A stretch of 5,882 nucleotides of DNA from an uncultured Mycoplasmatota bacterium (GTDB taxonomy: Bacteria > Bacillota_I > Bacilli_A > RF39 > UBA660): contig USGP01000042.1 of NCBI GenBank assembly GCA_900554315.1, forward strand, positions 1 through 5,882, given 5' to 3'. Of this stretch, positions 1 to 5,674 are shown piece after piece. Made by a program: the position numbers and the translations under genes. How positions within the stretch are numbered: the stretch's first letter is position 1; each line of letters starts with the position of its first letter. The notes below the pieces were generated by a model, which was given only the letters and a program-made list of their open reading frames with translations, had not been told where the DNA came from and ran no database searches.

Positions 1-2
1 AG

Positions 3-560
3 CGTGGGCTCAGACGCGCCCTCATCAAGCCTGGAAAGCCACAGCAGGCCGTCAGCCCCTCTGGCGAGGCCGTATTCGCCCGCCTTGACGGGCTCACCGC
101 CGCCGAACGTGCGCACGGGACCTCCCTGTGCAAGACGGAGCGTCTCGGCGTCCTCGCGATTGACGACGCGAACGGTGTCCTGCTTGAAGATGCGCCCCTT
201 CGCCTCGGCGTAGGCCTTCATGTCGCCGTGCCAATCAAGGTGGTCCTCGGTGACGTTCAGAACAGCTGCGGATACGCACTTGAGGCTCGACGTCGTGTCG
301 AGCTGAAAGCTCGAGAGCTCAAGCACCCAGACCTCGGGCAGAACGCCTGCATCGAGCGCCTTGTCGAGCTCGGTCACGGCGTTGGGGCCGATGTTGCCCG
401 CAGCCGTCGCACGACGGCCGCCCTCGGCGGCCATCTTCGTGACCAGCGTCGTCGTGGTCGTCTTGCCGTTGCTGCCCGTGACGCAGATCGTGCGGGCCGA
501 TGTGTACGGGGCGGCGAACTCGATTTCGGACACGACCGGAATTCCGCGTTCGCGGACCGC
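3..560 (-). pseudogene. murD: UDP-N-acetylmuramoylalanine--D-glutamate ligase (MurD), internal fragment
   Basis: MurD is the cytoplasmic ligase that uses ATP to add D-glutamate to UDP-MurNAc-L-alanine in peptidoglycan synthesis. Reading the minus strand from about 560 down to 3 gives one open frame. In order it shows an N-domain end (AVRERGIPVVSEIEFA), the ATP-binding P-loop GSNGKTTTT (coded near 449-475), AGNIGPNAV, the central-domain stretch LPEVWVLELSSFQLD, then VTEDHLDWHG and AKGRIF, all standard MurD landmarks. The C-terminal ligase domain lies beyond the left edge. The N-terminus is lost where the sequence changes into livM. About 186 codons remain of a protein usually near 450 residues. 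The stretch is GC-rich, unlike the DNA right of about 930. The C-terminal part resembles Burkholderiales MurD, while the N-terminal part looks more like the Bacteroidota type, so the fragment may be composite. The identification is secure; the taxonomy is from memory. Confidence 0.88.
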
Positions 561-566
561 CTTCAT
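540..566. other. Chimeric join: murD fragment to livM fragment
   Basis: On the minus strand the MurD reading stays sensible up to about 560 (KAVRERGIPVVSEIEF). On the plus strand LivM-like sequence becomes convincing from about 556 (TAFIIGAFFAGVAGALYA). Two unrelated housekeeping genes in opposite orientation therefore meet within about ten bases, each broken in mid-gene. No inverted repeat, target duplication or integrase is seen. This points to an assembly or library join rather than a biological rearrangement. Confidence 0.75.
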
Positions 567-927
567 CATCGGCGCTTTCTTTGCCGGCGTGGCTGGGGCG
601 CTTTACGCCACCTACTTCCCCCGGATCAAGCCCGATACCTTCGGGTTTATGAAATCCGTGGACATTCTGGTCATCGTGGTGTTCGGCGGGCTGGGAAGCA
701 TCACCGGCTCCATCTTAGGCGCCATCGTACTGGGACTTATCTCCATGTTCCTGTCCAGCTATACGGAGCTGCGGATGGTGCTTTACGCGCTGCTTCTGGT
801 CGTGATCATGATCTTCCGGCCCCAGGGGCTGATGGGATCGAAGGAGTTCTCCATCGCTATGTTCAAACGGGCAGGGGATCGGATCTCCGGGTTGTTCCGC
901 AAAAAAGAAAAAGAGGAGATTTCGTAA
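556..927 (+). pseudogene. livM: Branched-chain amino acid ABC transporter permease (LivM family), C-terminal fragment
   Basis: LivM-type permeases pair with LivH in the inner membrane and work with LivG, LivF and a binding protein to import leucine, isoleucine and valine. The plus frame from about 556 reads AFIIGAFFAGVAGALYATYF, then VDILVIVVFGGLGSITGSILGA, ELRMVLYALLLVVIMIFRPQGLMG, and a short basic tail before TAA at 925-927. Three hydrophobic stretches and the RPQGLMG ending are typical of the family's C-terminus. Only about 123 residues remain of a protein usually near 300-350 residues. The frame extends open leftward to an ATG at 361, but those codons are antisense murD, so that start is spurious. 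The sequence just before 928 (AGAGGAGAT, then ATG) looks like a ribosome binding site for a following livG, but AT-rich sortase sequence follows instead. GC-rich; probably from a Clostridia genome. Confidence 0.85.
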
Positions 928-931
928 ATGG
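901..931. other. Chimeric join: GC-rich livM fragment to AT-rich sortase region
   Basis: Base composition drops sharply here. To the left, the livM frame reads RKKEKEEIS and stops at 927. To the right, a different frame reads KKKKRRFRKW and continues into the sortase membrane anchor. Both readings are plausible across the purine-rich stretch starting at 901, so the exact joint is hidden in shared A-rich sequence. No mobile-element signature is present. Confidence 0.7.
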
Positions 932-1720
932 GTTATCGTAGTATTTTTTCTTTTCTTTTTAACAATTTTAATTGTATCTTCTATTGGCATATATTTTTGG
1001 TTTAATGACAATAAAGAGGTTAGTGATTTACAAGAAGATATGGTAAAAGACACAAAAGTAAAAGAAAAGAAAGATAATGATAAAACAGAACAAGTAAATC
1101 CACCAGAAGATAAAAAAGATGATTACTGGGATTATATGAAAATGAGTTTATTAGAAGTTGATTTTAATGATTTATTACAAAAAAATTCTGATACAGTTGG
1201 CTGGATAAAAGTAAATGGAACGAATATCAACTATCCAATTGTTCAAACAACAGATAATAACTTTTATTTACACCATGCTTTTGATAAATCAAAAAATGAT
1301 GCTGGATGGGTCTTTATGGATTACAGAAATAACTCTATAAATTTTGATCAAAATACAGTTATTTATGCTCATAGTAGATATAATGGAACAATGTTTGGAA
1401 GTTTAAAAAATATTTTAGATAGTAGTTGGTATAATAATAAAGATAATTATATTATTCGTCTTTCAACACCTACTGAAAACACAATGTGGCAAGTATTTAG
1501 TGTTTATACAATAGAAAAAGAAAGTTATTATATTACAACTAAATTTTCATCTGATAGTATGTATAGTGAGTTTTTAAATACTATAAAAGAAAGAAGTGAC
1601 GTAAATTTTTCCGCAACAGTAAATACAAATGATAAAATTCTAACACTATCTACATGTAAAGATAATTTTGGTAGTCGTGTTGTAATGCATGCAAAACTAA
1701 TTAAAAGAGAAACTAGATGA
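902..1720 (+). CDS. Class B-like sortase, 5' end missing
   Basis: This is a membrane-anchored cysteine transpeptidase that cuts surface proteins at a C-terminal sorting motif and links them to the cell wall. Numbering from the ATG at 1040, the catalytic triad is visible: His111 in VIYAHS, Cys206 in LTLSTC and Arg213 in GSRVVMHA. TVGWIKVNGTNINYPIVQ (52-69) and GTMFGSL are also typical of class B sortases. The ATG at 1040 is probably not the true start. The same frame is open upstream to a TGA at 830-832 and encodes basic residues (KKRRFRK) followed by a clear membrane helix (WVIVVFFLFFLTILIV, coded from 929), the N-terminal anchor expected of sortases. No ATG lies in that upstream frame, so the true start was lost at the chimeric join. 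A charged linker (about residues 1-30 after the 1040 ATG) separates anchor and catalytic domain. No terminator follows, so read-through into the next gene is possible. Function is confident; the start given is the limit of believable sequence. Confidence 0.9.
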   Translation, partial: KKKKRRFRKWVIVVFFLFFLTILIVSSIGIYFWFNDNKEVSDLQEDMVKDTKVKEKKDNDKTEQVNPPEDKKDDYWDYMKMSLLEVDFNDLLQKNSDTVGWIKVNGTNINYPIVQTTDNNFYLHHAFDKSKNDAGWVFMDYRNNSINFDQNTVIYAHSRYNGTMFGSLKNILDSSWYNNKDNYIIRLSTPTENTMWQVFSVYTIEKESYYITTKFSSDSMYSEFLNTIKERSDVNFSATVNTNDKILTLSTCKDNFGSRVVMHAKLIKRETR

Positions 1721-1772
1721 GTGTCAATTACAAAAAACAACATAGAAAATTAACGAAAACTGATAAGGTCTA

Positions 1773-1781
1773 TGATATAAT
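1773..1781 (+). promoter_or_regulatory. Extended -10 promoter of the surface-protein gene
   Basis: TGATATAAT at 1773-1781 is a perfect extended -10 element (TG-n-TATAAT) for the housekeeping sigma factor. No good -35 is seen 16-18 bases upstream, which extended -10 promoters can tolerate. Transcription should begin near 1788, giving a leader of about 36 bases before the ATG at 1824. Confidence 0.65.
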
Positions 1782-1788
1782 GATTACA

Positions 1789-1806
1789 AGGATAGGAAAC
1801 TATCTT
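1789..1806 (+). promoter_or_regulatory. Hairpin at the predicted 5' end of the surface-protein mRNA
   Basis: GATAG (1791-1795) pairs with CTATC (1800-1804) around a GAAA tetraloop (1796-1799), and the stem extends by a G-T and an A-T pair to 1789/1806. It starts about one base after the predicted transcription start, so the mRNA would carry a GNRA-capped 7-bp stem at its very 5' end. Such stems are known to slow 5'-dependent decay of some bacterial mRNAs; that role here is inferred. No T-run follows, so it is not a terminator. Confidence 0.45.
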
Positions 1807-1823
1807 AAAATAAAAAAGAAAGC

Positions 1824-2675
1824 ATGAGAGAAATGAAAAGTTTAAAGAAAATCTTGATGCTGGTTTTAGTTGGCGCATTTGTATTTGTACCAATGGTTAG
1901 TGTTAATGCAGAAGAATCTGTTAGAGAAGTATCAAATAAAGAAGAACTAACAGCTGCATTAAATGACTCTACTGTTACTACAATTAAATTATTAAATGAT
2001 ATTACAACAACAGAAAAAGTAAATATCATTCGTGATGTAACAATTGATGGTAATGGTAAAAAAATTACATTAGAAGGAGATCATAGTTCTTGGGATAGTA
2101 CTTATGTACTTCAAGCCTACACTGTAAATGTAACATTAAAAAACATTGCTTTATCTGGAGCAAATGGAGGATTATTAATTAATGGAGCAAATGTTACAGT
2201 AGAAGGAACCTTAGATGTTTCAGGTAACTCATTTGGTGGTATTGAATTAGGAATGGGTGATAAGGTTACAGATTACCCTGTAGTTAATTTTGATAATGCT
2301 ACTATTGTAAATACTACAGAATCTAAAACAGTACCAACTATTTGGTCAGACGGAGTAGACCAAGATAAAGTTACTGTAAAATATAATGGAGTAGAAGCAG
2401 CTGCTTATGAAACAGTAAAAGGACAAGTTCAATTATTCCTAAATGTAGAAAATACTCCAGAAGGTGAAAACTATACAGCACTTGATGCTAATGATTATAA
2501 ACCAGAGCCAACAGAAGAGCCAGAAGAAAAACCAACTACTCCTCCAACAGAACAAGAGAGAGTAGAAGATACTACTGAGAATCCTGAAACTAGTGATGGA
2601 ATCTTATTATTTGTATCTTTAGCAGTAATTGGTTTAGCTGGAACTACTTTAGCATATAGAAGATTACATAACTAA
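1824..2675 (+). CDS. Sortase-anchored surface protein with beta-helix-like repeats
   Basis: This 283-residue protein is probably secreted and attached to the cell wall. Residues 1-29 form a signal peptide: basic start, hydrophobic core LMLVLVGAFVFVPMV, and likely cleavage after VNA (29). Residues about 33-215 are rich in short beta-strand units with V/I/N/D spacing (DVTIDGNGKKITL, VNVTLKNIALSGANGG, ANVTVEGTLDVSGN), as in right-handed beta-helix, pectate-lyase-like adhesins. A Pro/Glu/Thr-rich wall-spanning linker covers about 226-252. The end is a sorting signal: NPETSD (253-258), a membrane helix (260-277) and the basic tail YRRLHN. The gene lies directly after a class B-like sortase, so it is a likely substrate, although the motif differs from the classical NPQTN. 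A second ATG at 1833 would also leave an intact signal peptide; neither start has a strong ribosome binding site. It has its own promoter upstream and a terminator downstream. The ligand is unknown. Confidence 0.85.
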   Translation: MREMKSLKKILMLVLVGAFVFVPMVSVNAEESVREVSNKEELTAALNDSTVTTIKLLNDITTTEKVNIIRDVTIDGNGKKITLEGDHSSWDSTYVLQAYTVNVTLKNIALSGANGGLLINGANVTVEGTLDVSGNSFGGIELGMGDKVTDYPVVNFDNATIVNTTESKTVPTIWSDGVDQDKVTVKYNGVEAAAYETVKGQVQLFLNVENTPEGENYTALDANDYKPEPTEEPEEKPTTPPTEQERVEDTTENPETSDGILLFVSLAVIGLAGTTLAYRRLHN

Positions 2676-2680
2676 GAGAA

Positions 2681-2707
2681 AAGGATGCTACTATAGCATT
2701 CTTTTTT
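2681..2707 (+). terminator. Rho-independent terminator after the surface-protein gene
   Basis: AAGGATGCTA (2681-2690) pairs with TAGCATTCTT (2694-2703) around a three-base loop, with one G-T pair. The downstream arm runs into six T residues (2702-2707). It begins five bases after the TAA at 2675. This separates the sortase/surface-protein unit from the operon that follows. Confidence 0.85.
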
Positions 2708-2721
2708 GTTTGCCTAAAAAA

Positions 2722-2730
2722 TGATATAAT
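2722..2730 (+). promoter_or_regulatory. Extended -10 promoter of the five-gene operon
   Basis: TGATATAAT at 2722-2730 is the same extended -10 element as at 1773-1781. The shared block is ten bases, ATGATATAAT. No convincing -35 is present; the bases at the usual distance are the T-run of the preceding terminator. Transcription would start near 2737, leaving a leader of only about 11 bases that is essentially the ribosome binding site (AAGAGGTGA, 2735-2743). Confidence 0.65.
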
Positions 2731-2747
2731 ATACAAGAGGTGATTCT

Positions 2748-3368
2748 ATGTATAAAGAAATATTAAAAGAAATATTAATGTCAGATGACGTAGTAGAATC
2801 CGTACAAGAAAATTCATGGGAACTTTTTTCTATACTGCCAGAATTGAAAGCAATGGTAAAATTTCCACATAATCATCCACATCATCATCTAGATGTATGG
2901 AATCATACTTTACTAGCACTGAGTATGGCACCAGAGGATTTTGAGGTAAGACTAGCTTTATTGCTACATGATATTGGAAAACCATTCTGCTATCAAGATG
3001 AAGAAGTAAGGCGTTTTAGAGGACATCCTAAAAAATCTGCTGAAATTGCCGATAAAGTGCTAAATAGATTAGGATTTTCACCTGATGAAAGAAAAAGATA
3101 TGAATACTTAATTGCCAATCATGACACACCCATTCAAAAAGTAGAAATGGATTCATTTGTTTGGGATAGAACTCTACCGGAAAAACTTTTTCAACTACAA
3201 TGTTGTGACGGTCTAGCTCACCATCCAGCAAAATTAGAAAAAAGAAAAGAATATTTAACAGAAGCTTATCACTATGTATATTCAGGAACTCCAGATATTA
3301 GATTTCAAGACTGGTTAAATCATAATCCTGCTAATGCAAAAGTACTACAAAGAGAAAGAGGTGAATAA
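2748..3368 (+). CDS. Free-standing HD-domain phosphohydrolase, CCA-adding-enzyme HD type
   Basis: This 206-residue soluble protein has the HD superfamily metal site: His53 (DVWNHTL), His74-Asp75 (LLLHDIGKP), His93 (FRGHPKKSAEIA), His125-Asp126 (IANHD) and Asp154 (CDGLAHH). HD proteins use bound divalent metal to hydrolyse phosphate esters of nucleotides or RNA ends. The run from LFSILPELKAMVKF to DVWNHT closely recalls the HD region of bacterial CCA-adding tRNA nucleotidyltransferases, but the nucleotidyltransferase head is absent. A dedicated phosphatase or 2',3'-cyclic phosphodiesterase is therefore possible; the substrate cannot be read from sequence. A His-rich patch (HNHPHHH, 41-47) lies just before the first metal ligand. 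The start is well supported by AAGAGGTGA four bases upstream. It is the first gene of the operon and ends two bases before the next start. Confidence 0.85.
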   Translation: MYKEILKEILMSDDVVESVQENSWELFSILPELKAMVKFPHNHPHHHLDVWNHTLLALSMAPEDFEVRLALLLHDIGKPFCYQDEEVRRFRGHPKKSAEIADKVLNRLGFSPDERKRYEYLIANHDTPIQKVEMDSFVWDRTLPEKLFQLQCCDGLAHHPAKLEKRKEYLTEAYHYVYSGTPDIRFQDWLNHNPANAKVLQRERGE

Positions 3369-3370
3369 AA

Positions 3371-3706
3371 ATGACTCATACTATGAACTTACAAGACGAA
3401 CCATTTCAAATGATAAAAGATAAAACAAAAACAATAGAACTTCGTCTTTATGATGAAAAAAGACAAAAAATAAGACCAGGAGATATCATTGAATTTAATA
3501 ATGATCATACAGATGAAATTATAAAAGCAAAAGTAGTTGCTTTACATATATTTGAAGATTTTAAAGAATTATATAAACATTTCGATAAAATTTCTATCGG
3601 TTATAGACCGGATGAAGAAGCAAAAGCTGAAGATATGGAAGAATATTATCCACAGGAAAAGATAAAAAAATATGGAGTAGTTGGTATTGAACTAAAAGTA
3701 ATTTAG
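3371..3706 (+). CDS. ASCH-domain (PUA-like) protein
   Basis: This 111-residue protein is almost entirely one ASCH domain, a PUA-related beta-barrel linked to RNA binding and, in the YqfB branch, to N4-acetylcytidine amidohydrolase activity. Visible landmarks are MNLQDEPFQMIKDKTKTIELRL (about 5-26, written with the key KTIELR at 20-25), RPGDIIEF (35-42), and a closing strand GVVGIELKV. The length suits single-domain ASCH proteins. The conserved Lys20/Thr21/Glu23/Arg25 cluster falls where ASCH proteins place their pocket residues; whether it is catalytic is unknown. AAAGAGGTGA (3355-3364), inside the end of the HD gene, is a strong ribosome binding site that favours the ATG at 3371 over the one at 3383. 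The tight spacing implies co-translation with the HD protein. Confidence 0.82.
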   Translation: MTHTMNLQDEPFQMIKDKTKTIELRLYDEKRQKIRPGDIIEFNNDHTDEIIKAKVVALHIFEDFKELYKHFDKISIGYRPDEEAKAEDMEEYYPQEKIKKYGVVGIELKVI

Positions 3707-3719
3707 GATGTGATAAAAA

Positions 3720-4415
3720 ATGGACAGAATTTTTGCAAACAGAAAAAGATATGAAGAGATGAAGCCACTGTTAAGACAAATTGAAGAAGAAACGACCCAA
3801 GCAAAAACAGCTCCTGATTATAAAATCATGGCAACAGAATATGCAAGAAAATGTTTGGATCAAGGTATACAAAAATACTTTGAAGATCATGATATGTTTA
3901 CTCTGAAATATTTTATGGATTTATTTCATTCCTGGGATGAAAGTGGCTATATTCCTAAGAATGTAGGAAAATATTTAGAAGCTTTAATGAAAGATGACAG
4001 ATTTGTAGTAGGAATTCATAGAACTTCAGTTGTAGAATCTCCTTCTATTTTACAAGATATCTTTTCAGATGGACTGACAATGACCGGGGATTTATCTAGT
4101 GGAGTAGACGAAAGAGGACAAATCATCCAACCCTCTAAACATATTCTTCCTATTAGAAATGAGATGGATATTGTAGTAAATTTAAAAACAGATTACCGTT
4201 CGGCAGTAGGAGGAATCATAGTAGCAATTCCTAAAGAATATGTAGATGAAAATATGAGATTACAAAAAGGGCAAGCAGAAAGTATTTATAATATAACAGA
4301 AGAAGGTTACTGCAAACTAAAACCAGAATATCTACTAGGATATGTAGTACAAAAAAATAAAGAATGTACGTTTTATTCTAAAAATCAAATACAAAACAAA
4401 GCAAAAGCAAAATAA
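3720..4415 (+). CDS. Unrecognised protein with a possible ADP-ribosyltransferase-like motif
   Basis: I do not recognise this 231-residue protein with certainty. It has no signal peptide or membrane segment. The N-terminal half (1-95) is charged and helical-looking. The second half holds VVGIHRTSV (97-104), ILQDIFSDGL (110-119), GGIIVAIPKEYV (164-175) and KLKPEYLLGYV (199-209). The arrangement of an H-x-T strand followed by a helix ending in GL recalls the start of ADP-ribosyltransferase-fold domains (such as Tpt1- or toxin-like ARTs), and I recall Bacillota hypothetical proteins with a similar HRT ... PEYI-GY layout. This is weak pattern matching, not an assignment. The tail is basic (NKAKAK). 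It starts 13 bases after the ASCH gene, with AGGATGTG (3705-3712) as the likely ribosome binding site. Confidence 0.75.
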   Translation: MDRIFANRKRYEEMKPLLRQIEEETTQAKTAPDYKIMATEYARKCLDQGIQKYFEDHDMFTLKYFMDLFHSWDESGYIPKNVGKYLEALMKDDRFVVGIHRTSVVESPSILQDIFSDGLTMTGDLSSGVDERGQIIQPSKHILPIRNEMDIVVNLKTDYRSAVGGIIVAIPKEYVDENMRLQKGQAESIYNITEEGYCKLKPEYLLGYVVQKNKECTFYSKNQIQNKAKAK

Positions 4416-4432
4416 AAGAAAGGACAGAGTAT

Positions 4433-5674
4433 ATGAAAACAAAACCATGGTATAAACTTGATAATATTGGAAAGTTCTATTCATTTACAAATAATAATGT
4501 GCCTATTATTTTTAGATACTCCGTCACATTAACTGAAAAAGTAGAAAAAGAAAAATTACAAGCAGCACTAATAGAAACAATTCAAGAATTTCCAAGTTTT
4601 AATTGTACACTAAAACAAGGAATTTTTTGGTATTACTTAGATTATTCAGAAAAACCCATAACAGTAGAAGAAGAAAAAGAACCAATTTGTAGTAAAATAT
4701 ACAAAGATAATGATGATGTGTTATTTAGAGTAAATTATTATAAAAATAGAATTAACTTAGAAGTGTCACATATTGTATCAGATGGAAGAGGAAGTTTAAT
4801 CTTCTTTAAAAATATTATTTATCGCTATTTAAAATTAAAATATAATATCAAAGATTTAGAACCAGAAGAATTATCTTCTATGTACGAAAAAACAGAAGAT
4901 AGTTTTGAAAAATACTACACTGGTCCCAAAACTAGAAAAGTACCTAAGAAAAAAGTTTATCACTATCACGGACGTAAGAAAAAAGAAACAACATTTATGG
5001 AATATCATATTTCTACCGAGAAAGTACATAATCTAGCCAAAACTTATCAAGTGAGTATAACAGCATTATTACTTGCTGTATGGATTGAATCTTTCTATAA
5101 ACAGATGAGAGAACAAGATAAGACAAAAACCATTAAAATAGATGTCCCTGTAGATTTGAGAAGTATATTTAAATCATCTACCTCTAGAAACTTCTTTGGT
5201 ATCACTTCTGTATCATATGATGTAGAGAATAATTTAGATTTTAATGACTTAGTAACAGAAGTAAATAGACAATTAAAAGAAAATATTACAAAAGAACAAC
5301 TTAGAGTAAGAATGAATCAAATGATATCATTAGAAAAAAATATTTTTATTCGTTTTGTACCAATTATTATCAAAGACTTTGTATTAAGAACCATAGATAG
5401 AATAATTTATAGTACAACAACATCTAGTTTATCTAATATTGGAAAAATTACAGTAGATAAAAAAATAGAAAAATATATACAAAACTTTAATGTTTTAACA
5501 ACAACTAAAAATCAACAACTAACAATATGTTCTTATCAAGATGACCTATCAATTGGTATTTCAACTAAATATATAAATACCGATATTATTAAGAATTTTT
5601 GCAATTTTTTCCAAGAGCATAATATAGAAGGCACAATGAATATAAATGAGGTGGATCAAGATGAGAAAATGTAG
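4433..5674 (+). CDS. Condensation/alcohol acetyltransferase-superfamily acyltransferase
   Basis: This 413-residue enzyme belongs to the chloramphenicol acetyltransferase-like fold that includes NRPS condensation domains, PapA-type acyltransferases and alcohol acetyltransferases. The catalytic HxxxDG motif is intact: His113, Asp117 and Gly118 in VSHIVSDG. Later landmarks fit the family: VPVDLRSIF (238-246) followed by RNFFG (252-256) near the domain crossover, SSLSNIGKI (331-339), and the floor strand SYQDDLSIGIS (367-377). The length suits one complete two-lobed enzyme. It probably transfers an acyl group from a thioester to a hydroxyl or amine, but donor and acceptor are unknown. AGAAAGGA (4417-4424) is its ribosome binding site, 17 bases after the previous stop. 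Its last 14 bases overlap the next gene, which encodes a zinc-ribbon membrane protein often seen next to such acyltransferases. Confidence 0.83.
   Translation: MKTKPWYKLDNIGKFYSFTNNNVPIIFRYSVTLTEKVEKEKLQAALIETIQEFPSFNCTLKQGIFWYYLDYSEKPITVEEEKEPICSKIYKDNDDVLFRVNYYKNRINLEVSHIVSDGRGSLIFFKNIIYRYLKLKYNIKDLEPEELSSMYEKTEDSFEKYYTGPKTRKVPKKKVYHYHGRKKKETTFMEYHISTEKVHNLAKTYQVSITALLLAVWIESFYKQMREQDKTKTIKIDVPVDLRSIFKSSTSRNFFGITSVSYDVENNLDFNDLVTEVNRQLKENITKEQLRVRMNQMISLEKNIFIRFVPIIIKDFVLRTIDRIIYSTTTSSLSNIGKITVDKKIEKYIQNFNVLTTTKNQQLTICSYQDDLSIGISTKYINTDIIKNFCNFFQEHNIEGTMNINEVDQDEKM

Noticed and set aside
4..213. Plus-strand open frame of 69 codons at the left end
   Set aside because: Low-complexity Ser/Pro/Arg product typical of a GC-rich shadow frame; the minus strand here encodes recognisable MurD.
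539..544. GAATTC (EcoRI site) near the murD-livM join, possibly a cloning junction
   Set aside because: MurD codons read sensibly through the site to about 560, so the join lies beyond it; the site is coincidental.
361..555. N-terminal part of the open frame leading into livM
   Set aside because: These codons are the antisense of MurD; LivM-like sequence begins only near 556.
1..931. Natural horizontal transfer or genomic island boundary
   Set aside because: Fragments of core genes in opposite orientation, cut in mid-gene without integrase, repeats, tRNA or insertion sequence, fit assembly chimerism better.
228..941. Plus-strand open frame of 237 codons
   Set aside because: It crosses both chimeric joins, and its Arg/His-rich product shows no family features. 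It is antisense to murD and out of frame with livM.
715..1053. Minus-strand open frame of 112 codons
   Set aside because: It spans the livM-sortase join and is antisense to both genes; no recognisable domain.
1718..1720. TGA at the sortase end read as tryptophan (Mycoplasma-type code)
   Set aside because: The sortase fold is complete before this codon, all tryptophans in the AT-rich genes are TGG, and no internal TGA occurs, so TGA is a normal stop.
1789..1806. Hairpin considered as a terminator for the sortase gene
   Set aside because: It is followed by A-rich sequence, not a T-run, on the plus strand, and it lies after a promoter element.
1528..2029. Minus-strand open frames at 1528-1743 and 1805-2029
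   Set aside because: Antisense shadows of the sortase and surface-protein genes, with no ribosome binding site or motif.
3028..3231. Minus-strand open frame inside the HD gene
   Set aside because: Shadow of a gene with intact catalytic motifs.
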